This document shows positions 18,166-27,165 of a stretch of DNA of 49,575 nucleotides, piece after piece. A program made the translations under genes and the position numbers. A model generated the notes under the pieces. That model had not been told where the DNA came from. It saw nothing but the letters and a program-made list of their open reading frames with translations, and did not search any database. The DNA is from Candidatus Omnitrophota bacterium. GTDB taxonomy: Bacteria > Hinthialibacterota > Hinthialibacteria > Hinthialibacterales > Hinthialibacteraceae. Each line of letters opens with the position of its first letter. Position 1 is the stretch's first letter. The stretch is taken from positions 1-49,575 of the forward strand of contig QZKN01000178.1 in NCBI GenBank assembly GCA_003598175.1, given 5' to 3'.

Positions 18166-20385
18166 ATGAAAAGCAATCACATGTTTAATTTTACAATATT
18201 GTTTTTTCTATGTTTATTCAATACTTTGCGCAGTCATACCGACAGACTGGAACTGATTTCCGTGGATTTGAATGGATACGCCGCAGGTTTAGTCGGTTAT
18301 AATGAAATACCAAAGATCGATATCAGCGATAATGGACGATACGTTGTTTATTCCTCGAATTCTCGCAATATAGTACCGGGAGATACAAACCATGCTTTTC
18401 GTTCTTATAATACATATGGTAGTGATGATATATTTTTGCGGGATCGTCTTGAAAACAGGACAGAAAGAGTATCGATAAGAAGTGATGGTGGACAAATCGA
18501 AACGGGATTCAATACCGAAACTTCGATGAGTGGTGATGGAACCAAAATTGTTTACCAATCCTTCGCCAATGATATTGTTCCTGATGATGAAGATGATAAA
18601 GAAGTGTATCTTCCGGACGATGTTTATCTATTCGATACACTAACAAGACAAACCCGACTAATTTCAACAACCATAATTGTCGATAATTATGAAATACAAT
18701 ACGGTTGTAAGCCTGTTATCAGTTCAGATGGCAGATTTGTTGCTTATATAGCGGATTCTATAATTGTTTATGACATCGAAAACTGCGAATATGAAATTGT
18801 TAACATATCACCAACCGATGATCGAATTTATTCTTCGGATTCAAGCACGGTTTCTATCAATTCAAATGGCGCCTATATTGTGTTTCAGGCATGGTCAAGT
18901 AAGTTAAGTCGATATTGTATCTACCTTTATGATCGTGAATGGGGGGAGACAAAATTGGTATCCGTTTCATCGTCTGGAGAACCGGCCAACGAGGATTCCA
19001 GCAATCCTGTAATCAGTGACGATGGACGTTATATCTTATTCCAATCGCAGGCGGATAATCTCGTTCCCGATGATCCTCATACCGGACTTTCAGGTTATCA
19101 TATCAAGGAAAACATGGACACATTTCTTCATGATCGAATCACGGGAGAAACCGTCATTTTATCGTTTGGAGAATTTGAAGGAGAAAAAAGAACAGAGCCG
19201 ATCGCGACTCCGAAACCCGGAACGCTTCCCGGATCGTTTGGAAATTATGAAGGAGAAGGAAGAACCATGGGAGCGAGCGCCGAGAGCATCAGCGCCGATG
19301 GCAGGTACATTGCGTTCACGGGAGAATATGGAGGATTGTATCGCTGGGATCGCACAACAAATGAATTGATACGGGTTTTGGTTGCTTCATACATCTCCCA
19401 AACCAAAATCACGGCGGATGGTCAGGCTATCGTTTTTGTTACCAACGCCAACGATTTGGTTCCAGAAGATACGAATAACAGTAACGATGTATATATACTC
19501 GAAATCGAAACCGAAGACACGCCGGTTATAACTCCTACGCTAACACCGACACCGAACGTCACTTCGTCACCAACAATTCCACTCACGCCAACACCTGCTC
19601 CAACAATCAAGATGACAGTGCTGGACGAGGCGGAGAATGAAACCGGGGATCTCACAGGAAAGACCGATTACGACGCCGTGGAGAATCGCAATTTGTCAAT
19701 CGTATGGAACGCGCCGACAACGGGGGCGCGGGATTGGCACATATTGGCGCGCGAGGGAATCGGCGGCTACAAATTTTTAGGACGTACGGCGAATGGAGAA
19801 GCTGTGCGCCTGGATTGGCATCCGGGAGCGCCGTATTTATCCGGCGAATTCGTATCCGGCCCGGAATTCAATACGGTCTATCAATTTCGCATCGTCCGCA
19901 TCGACGAGCAGCGGGGCGAGGACGACTACATCGACATGACCGGGCCGGTGGGCTTCCAGCGCGAAGGCGGCAGGCCGCTTCGCATCAGAACCATTCCAAC
20001 GCCGTATCTGGCAGCGGGGCAAATTTGCCTCTACGACGACATCCTGGGCGGAAACGATTTGTCAGGAGGAACGGATATTGACGAAGCGGACGGGCGTGGA
20101 ATTCTGATCGCATGGAATTTCGGCCAGGACGCGGCGGTGGTGTGGGACTATCACGTATTTGTGAGCGTGGACGACGGCGAGAATCAATTTTTAGGAACGA
20201 CGGGAAGCGGGGAGATATCATATTTTTTATGGACGCCGGACGGAGAGTTTGCCACGGCGGCCGGCTTCGCGGACGGCCCGGCAGACGGGCATGAATATCG
20301 TTTTCGGGTAGGGATGATCCGGTTTGGGGGGAACGTGGAATTTCTGGAAAGCGGCGGAGTGCAATATAAGGTAGTGGAGCCTTGA
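18166..20385 (+). CDS. Secreted TolB-like (PD40) beta-propeller protein with C-terminal beta-sandwich repeats
   Basis: A 739-residue exported protein. After a signal peptide (MKSNHMFNFTILFFLCLFNT) there are six or more PD40/TolB-type blades with the recurring pattern SxDGRYVxYxSxxxNLVPxD, for example ISDNGRYVVYSSNSRNIVPG, ISSDGRFVAYIAD and ISADGRYIAFTGE. A Pro/Thr linker (TPTLTPTPNVTSSPT) at about 460-485 leads to two similar domains of about 110 residues, each starting DLTGKTDYD or DLSGGTDID and ending YQFRI or YRFRV. The linker composition suggests an extracellular multidomain architecture. The partner or substrate is unknown. AAGGAAAG precedes the ATG. Confidence 0.75.
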   Translation: MKSNHMFNFTILFFLCLFNTLRSHTDRLELISVDLNGYAAGLVGYNEIPKIDISDNGRYVVYSSNSRNIVPGDTNHAFRSYNTYGSDDIFLRDRLENRTERVSIRSDGGQIETGFNTETSMSGDGTKIVYQSFANDIVPDDEDDKEVYLPDDVYLFDTLTRQTRLISTTIIVDNYEIQYGCKPVISSDGRFVAYIADSIIVYDIENCEYEIVNISPTDDRIYSSDSSTVSINSNGAYIVFQAWSSKLSRYCIYLYDREWGETKLVSVSSSGEPANEDSSNPVISDDGRYILFQSQADNLVPDDPHTGLSGYHIKENMDTFLHDRITGETVILSFGEFEGEKRTEPIATPKPGTLPGSFGNYEGEGRTMGASAESISADGRYIAFTGEYGGLYRWDRTTNELIRVLVASYISQTKITADGQAIVFVTNANDLVPEDTNNSNDVYILEIETEDTPVITPTLTPTPNVTSSPTIPLTPTPAPTIKMTVLDEAENETGDLTGKTDYDAVENRNLSIVWNAPTTGARDWHILAREGIGGYKFLGRTANGEAVRLDWHPGAPYLSGEFVSGPEFNTVYQFRIVRIDEQRGEDDYIDMTGPVGFQREGGRPLRIRTIPTPYLAAGQICLYDDILGGNDLSGGTDIDEADGRGILIAWNFGQDAAVVWDYHVFVSVDDGENQFLGTTGSGEISYFLWTPDGEFATAAGFADGPADGHEYRFRVGMIRFGGNVEFLESGGVQYKVVEP

Positions 20386-20421
20386 AACAAGGAGATACAC
20401 AACTTACAACGAATTCCAAAA

Positions 20422-21342
20422 TCAGTTAGCGAACGCCTCTTCGATATCGCGGCAGAGGCTGTATACCCACGTTAGCGTTTCCGCCATGTGACGTACTTTG
20501 ACCAGGCCGCTTTCACCCAACACTTCGCGCTCCACCACCAATTCCTTGCGATAACCGGATTCGAACAGGGTTTTCAGGAACAACGGAAAATTCACGTACC
20601 CGGTTCCCGGATGCACTTCCTCGCCGTTCCATTGATCCAGGGAAGGATGAATCGTTGTCGGACGGGCTTCTTTGAGGTGCACGCCGCCGATTTCGATTCC
20701 CGCATCGATCAGGTTGCGCAGAAAACAGACGGGTTCCCACACTCCGTGATACAAAATGATGTTAGCCAGATCCAGATTGACGCGGAATATATCCGGACGA
20801 TTCACCGCTTTGATGAAATCACGCAGCAGTTCGAACGGCTCCGGCCCGGTTTCGACGTCATAATGCCCGCCCCACTGCGAAACCGTATCGCAAACCTGCT
20901 GGACGGTTTTCACCGTCGGCTCATAATAGGCATTTGAGGGATCGATATGGCCCAAATGCGCGTTGAAATCATTCACGCCGAGTTGCTCGTGACCATATTC
21001 GAGATAACGTAAAGTCAAAGCCAGTCGCTTTTGACGCAGTTCGTGGTTGGGGACGCCGAATCCCACCGTTTCCAACACTTTGCGCGGCGTGTCGTAGCGA
21101 TCCCCATCCGCTCCCGAATACCCGATCACGAAACGGGCGATTTTGATCCCTCTCGGTTCGATCAATTCCTTGACCCGCTTCGCCCATTCGGGCGTCATAT
21201 CTTTTTCTTCGGGCACGTGCAATTGAAAACATTGCACGCCCGGCACATCCACTGCAATCTCGAGAGGCGCGCCGATTCCCGCGCCATACGATCCGAACAA
21301 TCCTTTCGCTCCAAATTTCCCGGCTGGACTGCTTGTTGACAT
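20422..21342 (-). CDS. Sugar phosphate isomerase/epimerase (xylose isomerase-like TIM barrel)
   Basis: A 306-residue cytoplasmic TIM-barrel protein. Features of the family are FQLHVPEEKD and IKIARFVIGYSG early, DVETGPEPFELL (Glu as likely metal ligand), VNLDLANI (Asp ligand), GGVHLKEARP (His/Glu) and VVEREV (Glu). These enzymes interconvert sugars, inositols or their phosphates with a divalent metal. The start is firm: GGAGGAATCAGC precedes the ATG. It converges on the TolB-like gene with only 36 bases between stops. The substrate cannot be deduced. Confidence 0.85.
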   Translation of the reverse strand: MSTSSPAGKFGAKGLFGSYGAGIGAPLEIAVDVPGVQCFQLHVPEEKDMTPEWAKRVKELIEPRGIKIARFVIGYSGADGDRYDTPRKVLETVGFGVPNHELRQKRLALTLRYLEYGHEQLGVNDFNAHLGHIDPSNAYYEPTVKTVQQVCDTVSQWGGHYDVETGPEPFELLRDFIKAVNRPDIFRVNLDLANIILYHGVWEPVCFLRNLIDAGIEIGGVHLKEARPTTIHPSLDQWNGEEVHPGTGYVNFPLFLKTLFESGYRKELVVEREVLGESGLVKVRHMAETLTWVYSLCRDIEEAFAN

Positions 21343-21543
21343 GCTGATTCCTCCATTCCTATTGCAAACGTGAATTGTATCGTTTGGTCAGAACCTGTCT
21401 GAAGTATTCAATGTATAGGCAAATGGATGGAAAACCAATAGCTACAAACCATCGTGTACCCACTATTTTATTGCGTGATTTCGTCTAAAATTGCATCCAT
21501 CCGATTCACGGGTAACGTTTTTCATCATAAGGATAGATCGATT

Positions 21544-23367
21544 ATGAAATCCATATTTCATTCCTTGTTTTTAGTGATTCTCACTCTATTGATCTGGCAG
21601 CCAATTTTTTCGTTGGGGAATCAGCTCGAATCGCGGATTCCTCTTCGTGATGTGCAGGTGGGAGGTGAAATCGGCCACCGCATGGACATCACGATCCATA
21701 ACAACCTACTGGTGTTGGACGCCGGCAAGGATTTTCTGCAGCCGTTTCAGGAACGCAACCGCAGCGACGGCTATATCGGGCTGGGAAAATTGATCGACAG
21801 CCTCGTGCGATTCAGCGCGAACACGAATAATGACCGATTGATGGCGTTAAAGAATCACATCGTTCAGGAAACCATCCGCATGCAGGAAGAAGACGGCTAT
21901 ATCGGCATGTTCGTTCCCGCAAAACGCATGTGGTCACTGTGGGACATCCACGAAATGACCTACATCGCCAACGGTCTGGTTTCCGATTATCACTTTTTTC
22001 AAAATCAAGACTCGCTGCATGCGGCGAAACGATTGATGGATTACATCATCCGGCGCTGGACGGAACAGCCGGACGGATTGGATGGCATCGATATTACGAT
22101 CTTCATGGCTGTGACCGGTTTGGAAGAGACGCTGTTGACGCTGCACAATGAAACCGGCGATGAACGTTATCTTGATTTCTGCGTCAACTTCCGCCGCTTG
22201 CCGCAATGGGATTATCCCATCGATCTGGGTCGCTGGGGACCGATCGGCGGACACGCCTATGCCTATTTTCATCGCTGCCTCGCCCAATTGCGGCTGCATC
22301 AACTCCAACCGGACGAAAACCTGTTGAATCAAACTCGCCGCGTGCTCAAATTCCTAACCGAGCAAGACGGTTTGCTGATCAATGGCGTTTGCAGCCAACA
22401 CGAATGCTGGCACGACAACCAGGATGGAACCGAAGGATTGGGCGAAACCTGCGCCACCGCCTATATGATTCGCCTGTTGGATGAATTGATCCGCATGGAG
22501 CGTGATTCGTTTTACGGCGACTTGATGGAGAGGGCGATCTTCAACGGATTGTTCGCCGCGCAGTCTCCGGATGGGCGAAAATTGCGCTATTACGTTCCAT
22601 TCGAGGGTGAACGAGTGTATTTCGACGGCGATACGTACTGCTGCCCCTGCAATTACCGCCGCATCGTGGCGGAACTGCCAGGCATGGTTTATTACCGCAT
22701 GGATGATGGAATCGCAATCAATCTATTTACTTCCTCACAGGCGGTTATCAAACTGTCCGACGGCACGGAAGTGCGAATTCAACAGGAAACCGATTATCCC
22801 AACGGCGGATTGGTGCATCTGCATGTCGATCCAGAAACGCCCAAGCAATTTCCGATATTCATCCGCATTCCGCGTTGGTGTGAAAAGGCAACCGTAACCT
22901 TAAACAGTCCGAATCTCAGCATGGAAACAAGCGCAGGGCAGTTTTTCCGCTTGGAACGCGCCTGGAAACTCGGCGACCGTATCACAATCAACTTCAACAT
23001 GCCGATACGCTTGATCAAAGGACGCAAATCACAGGCGGGGCGGGTCGCCGTCATGCATGGACCGCAGCTCTATTGCCTGAATCCGCAGCGAAACGGCGAT
23101 CTGGAAGGGGTGGACCTGCGCCAAATCGGAATCGATCCGCAAACGCTGGAAGGCCCACTGCCTGATGCGGGTATTCGTCCGGGCGGAACCGCCGTCAAAG
23201 TGAAAGGGTGGAAACGAATGGGATTTTCCCGCGGGGATGGAAACCACGATCTCGAACTCCTTTTGACGGAATTTCCCGATCCGGAAGGGCGCGCGGCTTA
23301 TTTTCGGATTCATCGATTGGGGCAGGTGGGCGTCGAGGATGAATTGGTGAATCCGGGTGATCGATGA
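21544..23367 (+). CDS. GH127-type beta-L-arabinofuranosidase-like enzyme
   Basis: A 607-residue exported protein with an N-terminal signal peptide (MKSIFHSLFLVILTLLIW). It matches glycoside hydrolase family 127 (DUF1680), which releases beta-linked arabinofuranose using a cysteine nucleophile near a zinc. The zinc-site Glu and Cys are E301 and C303 in GLGETCATAYM. The paired cysteines are C366-C367 in DTYCCPCNYRR; C367 corresponds to the nucleophile of HypBA1 and C366 to a zinc ligand. The (alpha/alpha)6 barrel, with HEMTYIANGL and YIGLGKLIDSL, precedes the C-terminal sandwich. The start at 21544 is chosen at the signal peptide; an ATG-less extension lies upstream. Its 3' end overlaps the opposite-strand heptosyltransferase by 58 bases. 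Confidence 0.88.
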   Translation: MKSIFHSLFLVILTLLIWQPIFSLGNQLESRIPLRDVQVGGEIGHRMDITIHNNLLVLDAGKDFLQPFQERNRSDGYIGLGKLIDSLVRFSANTNNDRLMALKNHIVQETIRMQEEDGYIGMFVPAKRMWSLWDIHEMTYIANGLVSDYHFFQNQDSLHAAKRLMDYIIRRWTEQPDGLDGIDITIFMAVTGLEETLLTLHNETGDERYLDFCVNFRRLPQWDYPIDLGRWGPIGGHAYAYFHRCLAQLRLHQLQPDENLLNQTRRVLKFLTEQDGLLINGVCSQHECWHDNQDGTEGLGETCATAYMIRLLDELIRMERDSFYGDLMERAIFNGLFAAQSPDGRKLRYYVPFEGERVYFDGDTYCCPCNYRRIVAELPGMVYYRMDDGIAINLFTSSQAVIKLSDGTEVRIQQETDYPNGGLVHLHVDPETPKQFPIFIRIPRWCEKATVTLNSPNLSMETSAGQFFRLERAWKLGDRITINFNMPIRLIKGRKSQAGRVAVMHGPQLYCLNPQRNGDLEGVDLRQIGIDPQTLEGPLPDAGIRPGGTAVKVKGWKRMGFSRGDGNHDLELLLTEFPDPEGRAAYFRIHRLGQVGVEDELVNPGDR

Positions 23368-24365
23368 ACCAAAGAATAAACCTTCTCCATCACCTCGATG
23401 ACTTGTATTTCCTTCATACAAGCGTGGTGTTGTAATGGGCATTCCCGCTTCATGCAGGGCGCGCAGGGGAGCTCTTTATCAATGGCGTGAACAGCGGCTC
23501 CTATAGGAGCGGTTGCCATCTGATTGGTGGGGCCGAACAGAACAATTCCCGGCGTTTTCATGGCTGCGGCGACGTGCATGACGCCGGAATCGTTGCCCAC
23601 GAGAAGATTACAGCCGTTTACCAGTGCGAAGAGTTCGCGCAAATTCGTTTCACCGGCAAGATTGACGACTCCTTCGCCCGCCTGGCTTGTGATCCATTCG
23701 GTTATTGCACGCTCATCGCGGGATGCGAACAGAAAAATCCTGGCGTCCAGTTCCTCACAACAGCGACGCGCAAGTTCCGCATATCGTTCTGGAAACCATC
23801 GTTTCGCTTTTCCATACGCTCCCCCCACAGCCAGTCCGATTCGAATCCTTTTCAGGCTTTCATGCCGTTCGAAAACGAGTAAAGCTTTTTCCGATTCCTG
23901 CGGTGATAAAAATATGTCCGATTCGATCAGGGTGTTTCCGTTCCCTGCCAGTAAAAAATCATACTTCGCCGATTGATGTATCGCATTATCCGGAATCACG
24001 AGCGGTTGGGTCAATAGCATTGTTCGCCCGTTGCCGGCTCGTCCAATCCGCTCGCGGATTGCAGCGGCCCGAAAAAGCAGCGCCGACGAGAATGAATACG
24101 GCAACAAATACCCCGCATCAAAGTTTCCACGCCGAAGATCATTGACAATACGGATCCAACCGGAAAAACCGGCGTGTTTTCCTTTTTGATCATATGCAAT
24201 CGTTGCGCAGGGGAACGGGGAGAACTCAAAAACCGACAGGACGGAAGGGAGGCCGAACAGAGTCACGTCATCGCGCGGATGCCGGCGGCAAAATTCCCAT
24301 ATCGGACCGGTAGCCATGACGGCATCCCCCAGCCAGTTGGGAACACGAATGAGGATTTTTGCCAT
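23310..24365 (-). CDS. waaF: Lipopolysaccharide heptosyltransferase-like (GT9)
   Basis: A 351-residue glycosyltransferase of family 9, which adds ADP-heptose to the inner core of lipopolysaccharide on the cytoplasmic face. It shows RVPNWLGDAVMATGP at the N-terminus, AVGGAYGKAKRWFPERYAELA in the middle (longer than quoted motifs need), then CNLLVGNDSGVMHVAAA and VLFGPTNQMATAP, the ADP-heptose-binding half. This supports an outer membrane with LPS. It lies 16 bases after the dockerin gene on the same strand, probably one transcript. The final 20 residues lie within the 58-base overlap with the GH127 gene and are Ser/Pro-rich, so they may be a late extension. The gene symbol is by family only. 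Confidence 0.85.
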   Translation of the reverse strand: MAKILIRVPNWLGDAVMATGPIWEFCRRHPRDDVTLFGLPSVLSVFEFSPFPCATIAYDQKGKHAGFSGWIRIVNDLRRGNFDAGYLLPYSFSSALLFRAAAIRERIGRAGNGRTMLLTQPLVIPDNAIHQSAKYDFLLAGNGNTLIESDIFLSPQESEKALLVFERHESLKRIRIGLAVGGAYGKAKRWFPERYAELARRCCEELDARIFLFASRDERAITEWITSQAGEGVVNLAGETNLRELFALVNGCNLLVGNDSGVMHVAAAMKTPGIVLFGPTNQMATAPIGAAVHAIDKELPCAPCMKRECPLQHHACMKEIQVIEVMEKVYSLVHRSPGFTNSSSTPTCPNR

Positions 24366-24381
24366 GATAATCGAAAAAAGA

Positions 24382-25755
24382 TTAATCCGGGATGACGATG
24401 CGGAGGGATTCGCTGCTTGCGCCCAATTGGGAATTGTCTCCCACCGCGCGGACTTGTATCAAAAGAATATCCGGTTCGGTGCGTACGATTTGAAATGAAT
24501 TCAATCCGTTCGTGGTAAACTGGCGACCGGGGGTAACCTGAAAATTACTACCGTATAATTCGGAGCGGATGTTCACTTGATAATTCCCGGCGCCCTCCAC
24601 CAAGGAAAAGAAAAATTGAGTCCCATACAATTCCGCATATTTGAAGCGTGGATCGGACTGTCCGAATTGAATGGCGTTGGGAGGAAAATGAACCTGAGTT
24701 CGCCCCGTCTCCACCGGTTGAAACTCATCCATTTGAAACACGGGAACATCCGCGTATAACCAAATCGGCGCGGCAAGCGTTTGCTGCCGATTCAGAAACA
24801 GGGCTTGAAAAATAAGCAAATCGTTCACGTCGATCTTGTCATCGGCGTTGAAATCAGCATTCGCATCGTAATCCGGTTGTCCTTTTCGCATCCCAAAGCT
24901 TTTGGCGAAAGCCAATACATCCAACACGTCGATTTTATTGTCGCGCAAGAGATCCGGATCAAGGGGTTTGGGAGTCGACGTCGGTTGAATAATCGGTTGG
25001 GAAAAGCCTATTTCGAAGGAGGAAATCACAATATTGCCGAGCCGTCCCAGGGCATCCTTCGCTCGGAGATAAACCGTGTAAATGCCGGTTCGGGTAGTCA
25101 CGGCGCTAAAAGGTTTATAGGATTCCGTTTGGAGATCGAGGCCGATAATTTCATCGCTTCCGTAAGGGGGAAGAATCATAATGTCATACAAAAATGTTGT
25201 CCCCGCCGGAAACGAAGGGGGAGACCATCGTATGGTCAGCAGGTTGGATTGGGACATATGAAGGGATTGGGCCGGTTCGTAAAAAATGTCAGAAGGCATA
25301 CCGATGGATGGCGTTGGAGTGGGCGTGACATCGGCGGAAGGCGGAACCGTTTGCGCGGGAGTGGGAGTGGGAGTGGGTCGCAGATTGACCACGGATCCGA
25401 TCGTGAAAGGCGTCCACTCCGTAATCATATCTTTTCCCTCCCCCTCTGTAATCGTTACTTGCCATTGATACGGTCCATTCTTAAAATAGGGAGAAAAATT
25501 CTGGGGCAGTAGGAATGGCGAGGAATTCGCTTTCAACGCCGGGAAAACCGGGAAGGACGTTCCATCAATCAAAATGAGAAACGAGATCGCTCCCTCCGGA
25601 TACTGAAACTCAAATCCGCGTGTGGTTAAATCGGAAAATTGGACCGTTGCGCCGGCGGAAGGATATACTGCCATTAATTCCTGCCCGCCGGCCATGAAAG
25701 GAACCGCAAGAAAGAATACCACAATTGCAGGGAATACAAAACGGATTTTAATCAT
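24382..25755 (-). CDS. Secreted dockerin-type protein with Pro/Thr linkers
   Basis: A 457-residue exported protein starting with signal peptide MIKIRFVFPAIVVFFLAVPF. Two Pro/Thr segments (RPTPTPTPAQTVPPS and VTPTPTPS) separate beta-sandwich domains. Near residue 285 LLRDNKIDVLDVLAFAKSFG, followed by ADFNADDKIDVNDLLIFQAL, is a pair of dockerin type I calcium loops. The final 120 residues form another beta-rich domain. Dockerins dock on cohesin modules or act as general calcium-binding segments in secreted proteins; no cohesin is visible nearby. The start follows AGGGAG. It sits in a minus-strand run behind HU and before the heptosyltransferase. Confidence 0.75.
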   Translation of the reverse strand: MIKIRFVFPAIVVFFLAVPFMAGGQELMAVYPSAGATVQFSDLTTRGFEFQYPEGAISFLILIDGTSFPVFPALKANSSPFLLPQNFSPYFKNGPYQWQVTITEGEGKDMITEWTPFTIGSVVNLRPTPTPTPAQTVPPSADVTPTPTPSIGMPSDIFYEPAQSLHMSQSNLLTIRWSPPSFPAGTTFLYDIMILPPYGSDEIIGLDLQTESYKPFSAVTTRTGIYTVYLRAKDALGRLGNIVISSFEIGFSQPIIQPTSTPKPLDPDLLRDNKIDVLDVLAFAKSFGMRKGQPDYDANADFNADDKIDVNDLLIFQALFLNRQQTLAAPIWLYADVPVFQMDEFQPVETGRTQVHFPPNAIQFGQSDPRFKYAELYGTQFFFSLVEGAGNYQVNIRSELYGSNFQVTPGRQFTTNGLNSFQIVRTEPDILLIQVRAVGDNSQLGASSESLRIVIPD

Positions 25756-25791
25756 GCTGCTTTCTCCCTCAACCATTCTGAATCAATGTGA

Positions 25792-26064
25792 TTATGAGTT
25801 GATTTTATCTTTCACCTGTTTGCCGGCGACGAAAATCGGAAACGTGCATTCAGGAATAGCGATCGGTTCGCCGGTGCGAGGATGACGTCCTACGCGCGAG
25901 GAACGATGTCGCGTGCGAAACGTGCCAAAACCGGATATGTGAACGGGACCGCGTTTGATCCCGCGCGTGATTACGGATAGAATGGCATCGACCGCGAGCT
26001 TCGCATCTTTTTGGGAAACATCAGATTGGATGGCGATCTGTTCGATCAATTCCTTTTTTTTCAT
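25792..26064 (-). CDS. HU/IHF-family DNA-binding protein
   Basis: A 90-residue nucleoid protein. KKELIEQIAIQSDVSQKDA is the N-terminal helical part, ISGFGTFRTRHRSSRVGRHP is the start of the beta-arm with the GFGxF hallmark, and PRTGEPIAIPE is the arm tip that inserts in the minor groove. The start is the ATG at 26064, after GGAGAGTG; an upstream in-frame ATG adds eight non-conserved residues. It bends DNA as a dimer. A good sigma70-type promoter is seen 130 bases upstream (26194-26222). Confidence 0.92.
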   Translation of the reverse strand: MKKKELIEQIAIQSDVSQKDAKLAVDAILSVITRGIKRGPVHISGFGTFRTRHRSSRVGRHPRTGEPIAIPECTFPIFVAGKQVKDKINS

Positions 26065-26193
26065 TAACAACACTCTCCAATAATACAAATGGATTGATTT
26101 ACCTCAAAACAACTTTTCATTCGATTTTGAGATGATTCATCCCGGTCAAAACGTGGAATGATCACAGAAGCAACCAATCATCCGTCACCGGCG

Positions 26194-26222
26194 AAGATAG
26201 ACAGAGATTCGTGAAATGTCAA
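26194..26222 (-). promoter_or_regulatory. Sigma70-type promoter for the HU gene
   Basis: On the minus strand TTGACA (26222-26217), exactly 17 bases, then TATCTT (26199-26194). The -35 is perfect and the -10 matches four of six. It gives a leader of about 120 bases before the HU start. Confidence 0.55.
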
Positions 26223-26237
26223 GAATTGCGAATTCAA

Positions 26238-26933
26238 TTATCCGTTTGTCGGTTTTATGGATACTATCAGCGCTTCGAAAGAGGATTTCCAGCGCGAAAC
26301 GGTTTTTTCCGAGCCGGTCAATTTAAAATGCCACGGGCCGCCGGGTCCTTCCACGACCGCCGCCAGCATTCTCACGCCTTCCTTGGATCCATCGCCCCCC
26401 ATCATGCCCGCCGAAAACACGCCGCTGATATCCAGAATCTGAATATTCAATCCATTGATTTGCTGTTTATCGATGTGCGCAACGTCGGATGAGGATTTAC
26501 CGTCCGGTTGTCGGAATTGGTCGATCCAGCGCTGAATATTTTGTTCCGCCGTGCCGCCGATACCTTGAAACAACGCAAGTTCCGCAGGTTCGGATTCGCC
26601 TTCCATGGGTGGAATGCGAAATTGCGCCGCACGAAAACTGCTCGAAGGCGTTTCCGCAATCCACGACGGATCAATTTCAAATGAAAGCGCGGCAACCGAA
26701 GCTGTTGTGCCATCGATTTTCAGGGAACCGGGGCCCGCAGGATTGAGAGAAGCGGCAGTTTGCCCTAACAAGGGAATCTGCGCGATGGGCGGATGTCCGG
26801 CCGGAAGAGATTCGGTTGTCGCCGTTGTGTTCGACGGAGAATCCGTTGTGGTTTTGTCCACCAGTTTTCCCTTGTTATCCGTACAGGATAAAGCCAGAAG
26901 AGCCACAAATGGTATCCACATGAATGGTTTCAT
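26238..26933 (-). CDS. Putative lipoprotein of unknown function
   Basis: A 231-residue lipoprotein: MKPFMWIPFVALLALSC is a type II signal peptide with lipobox LALSC (Cys17 lipidated). After a Ser/Thr linker, the domain contains LSFEIDPSWIAE, FRIPPMEGESEPAELALFQG, NIQRWIDQFRQPDGK and WHFKLTGSEKTVSRWKSSFE. This pattern recurs in uncharacterised lipoproteins of Planctomycetes- and Acidobacteria-like genomes (recollection, not checked). Location would be the outer or inner membrane, facing the periplasm. GGGA lies before the ATG. Confidence 0.7.
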   Translation of the reverse strand: MKPFMWIPFVALLALSCTDNKGKLVDKTTTDSPSNTTATTESLPAGHPPIAQIPLLGQTAASLNPAGPGSLKIDGTTASVAALSFEIDPSWIAETPSSSFRAAQFRIPPMEGESEPAELALFQGIGGTAEQNIQRWIDQFRQPDGKSSSDVAHIDKQQINGLNIQILDISGVFSAGMMGGDGSKEGVRMLAAVVEGPGGPWHFKLTGSEKTVSRWKSSFEALIVSIKPTNG

Positions 26934-27165
26934 ATTCAATCCCACTTTCCTTTTGTCATGCACCTTTTTTGCATCCGCAAAGTTTGTATATCTTGGGAGA
27001 TATTATATGAAAATCAGTTTTATGGAATGATAAACCGGGATAAAATCTTGCGATTCGGATTGTTTTCCCCTGGGCGGGGATTACCCTTCTACAAATCTGC
27101 AATAAAATCGGCGAACGCAATATAATAATAGAATCTTTCGTCTCAAGAGATGCAATGGCAAATCC

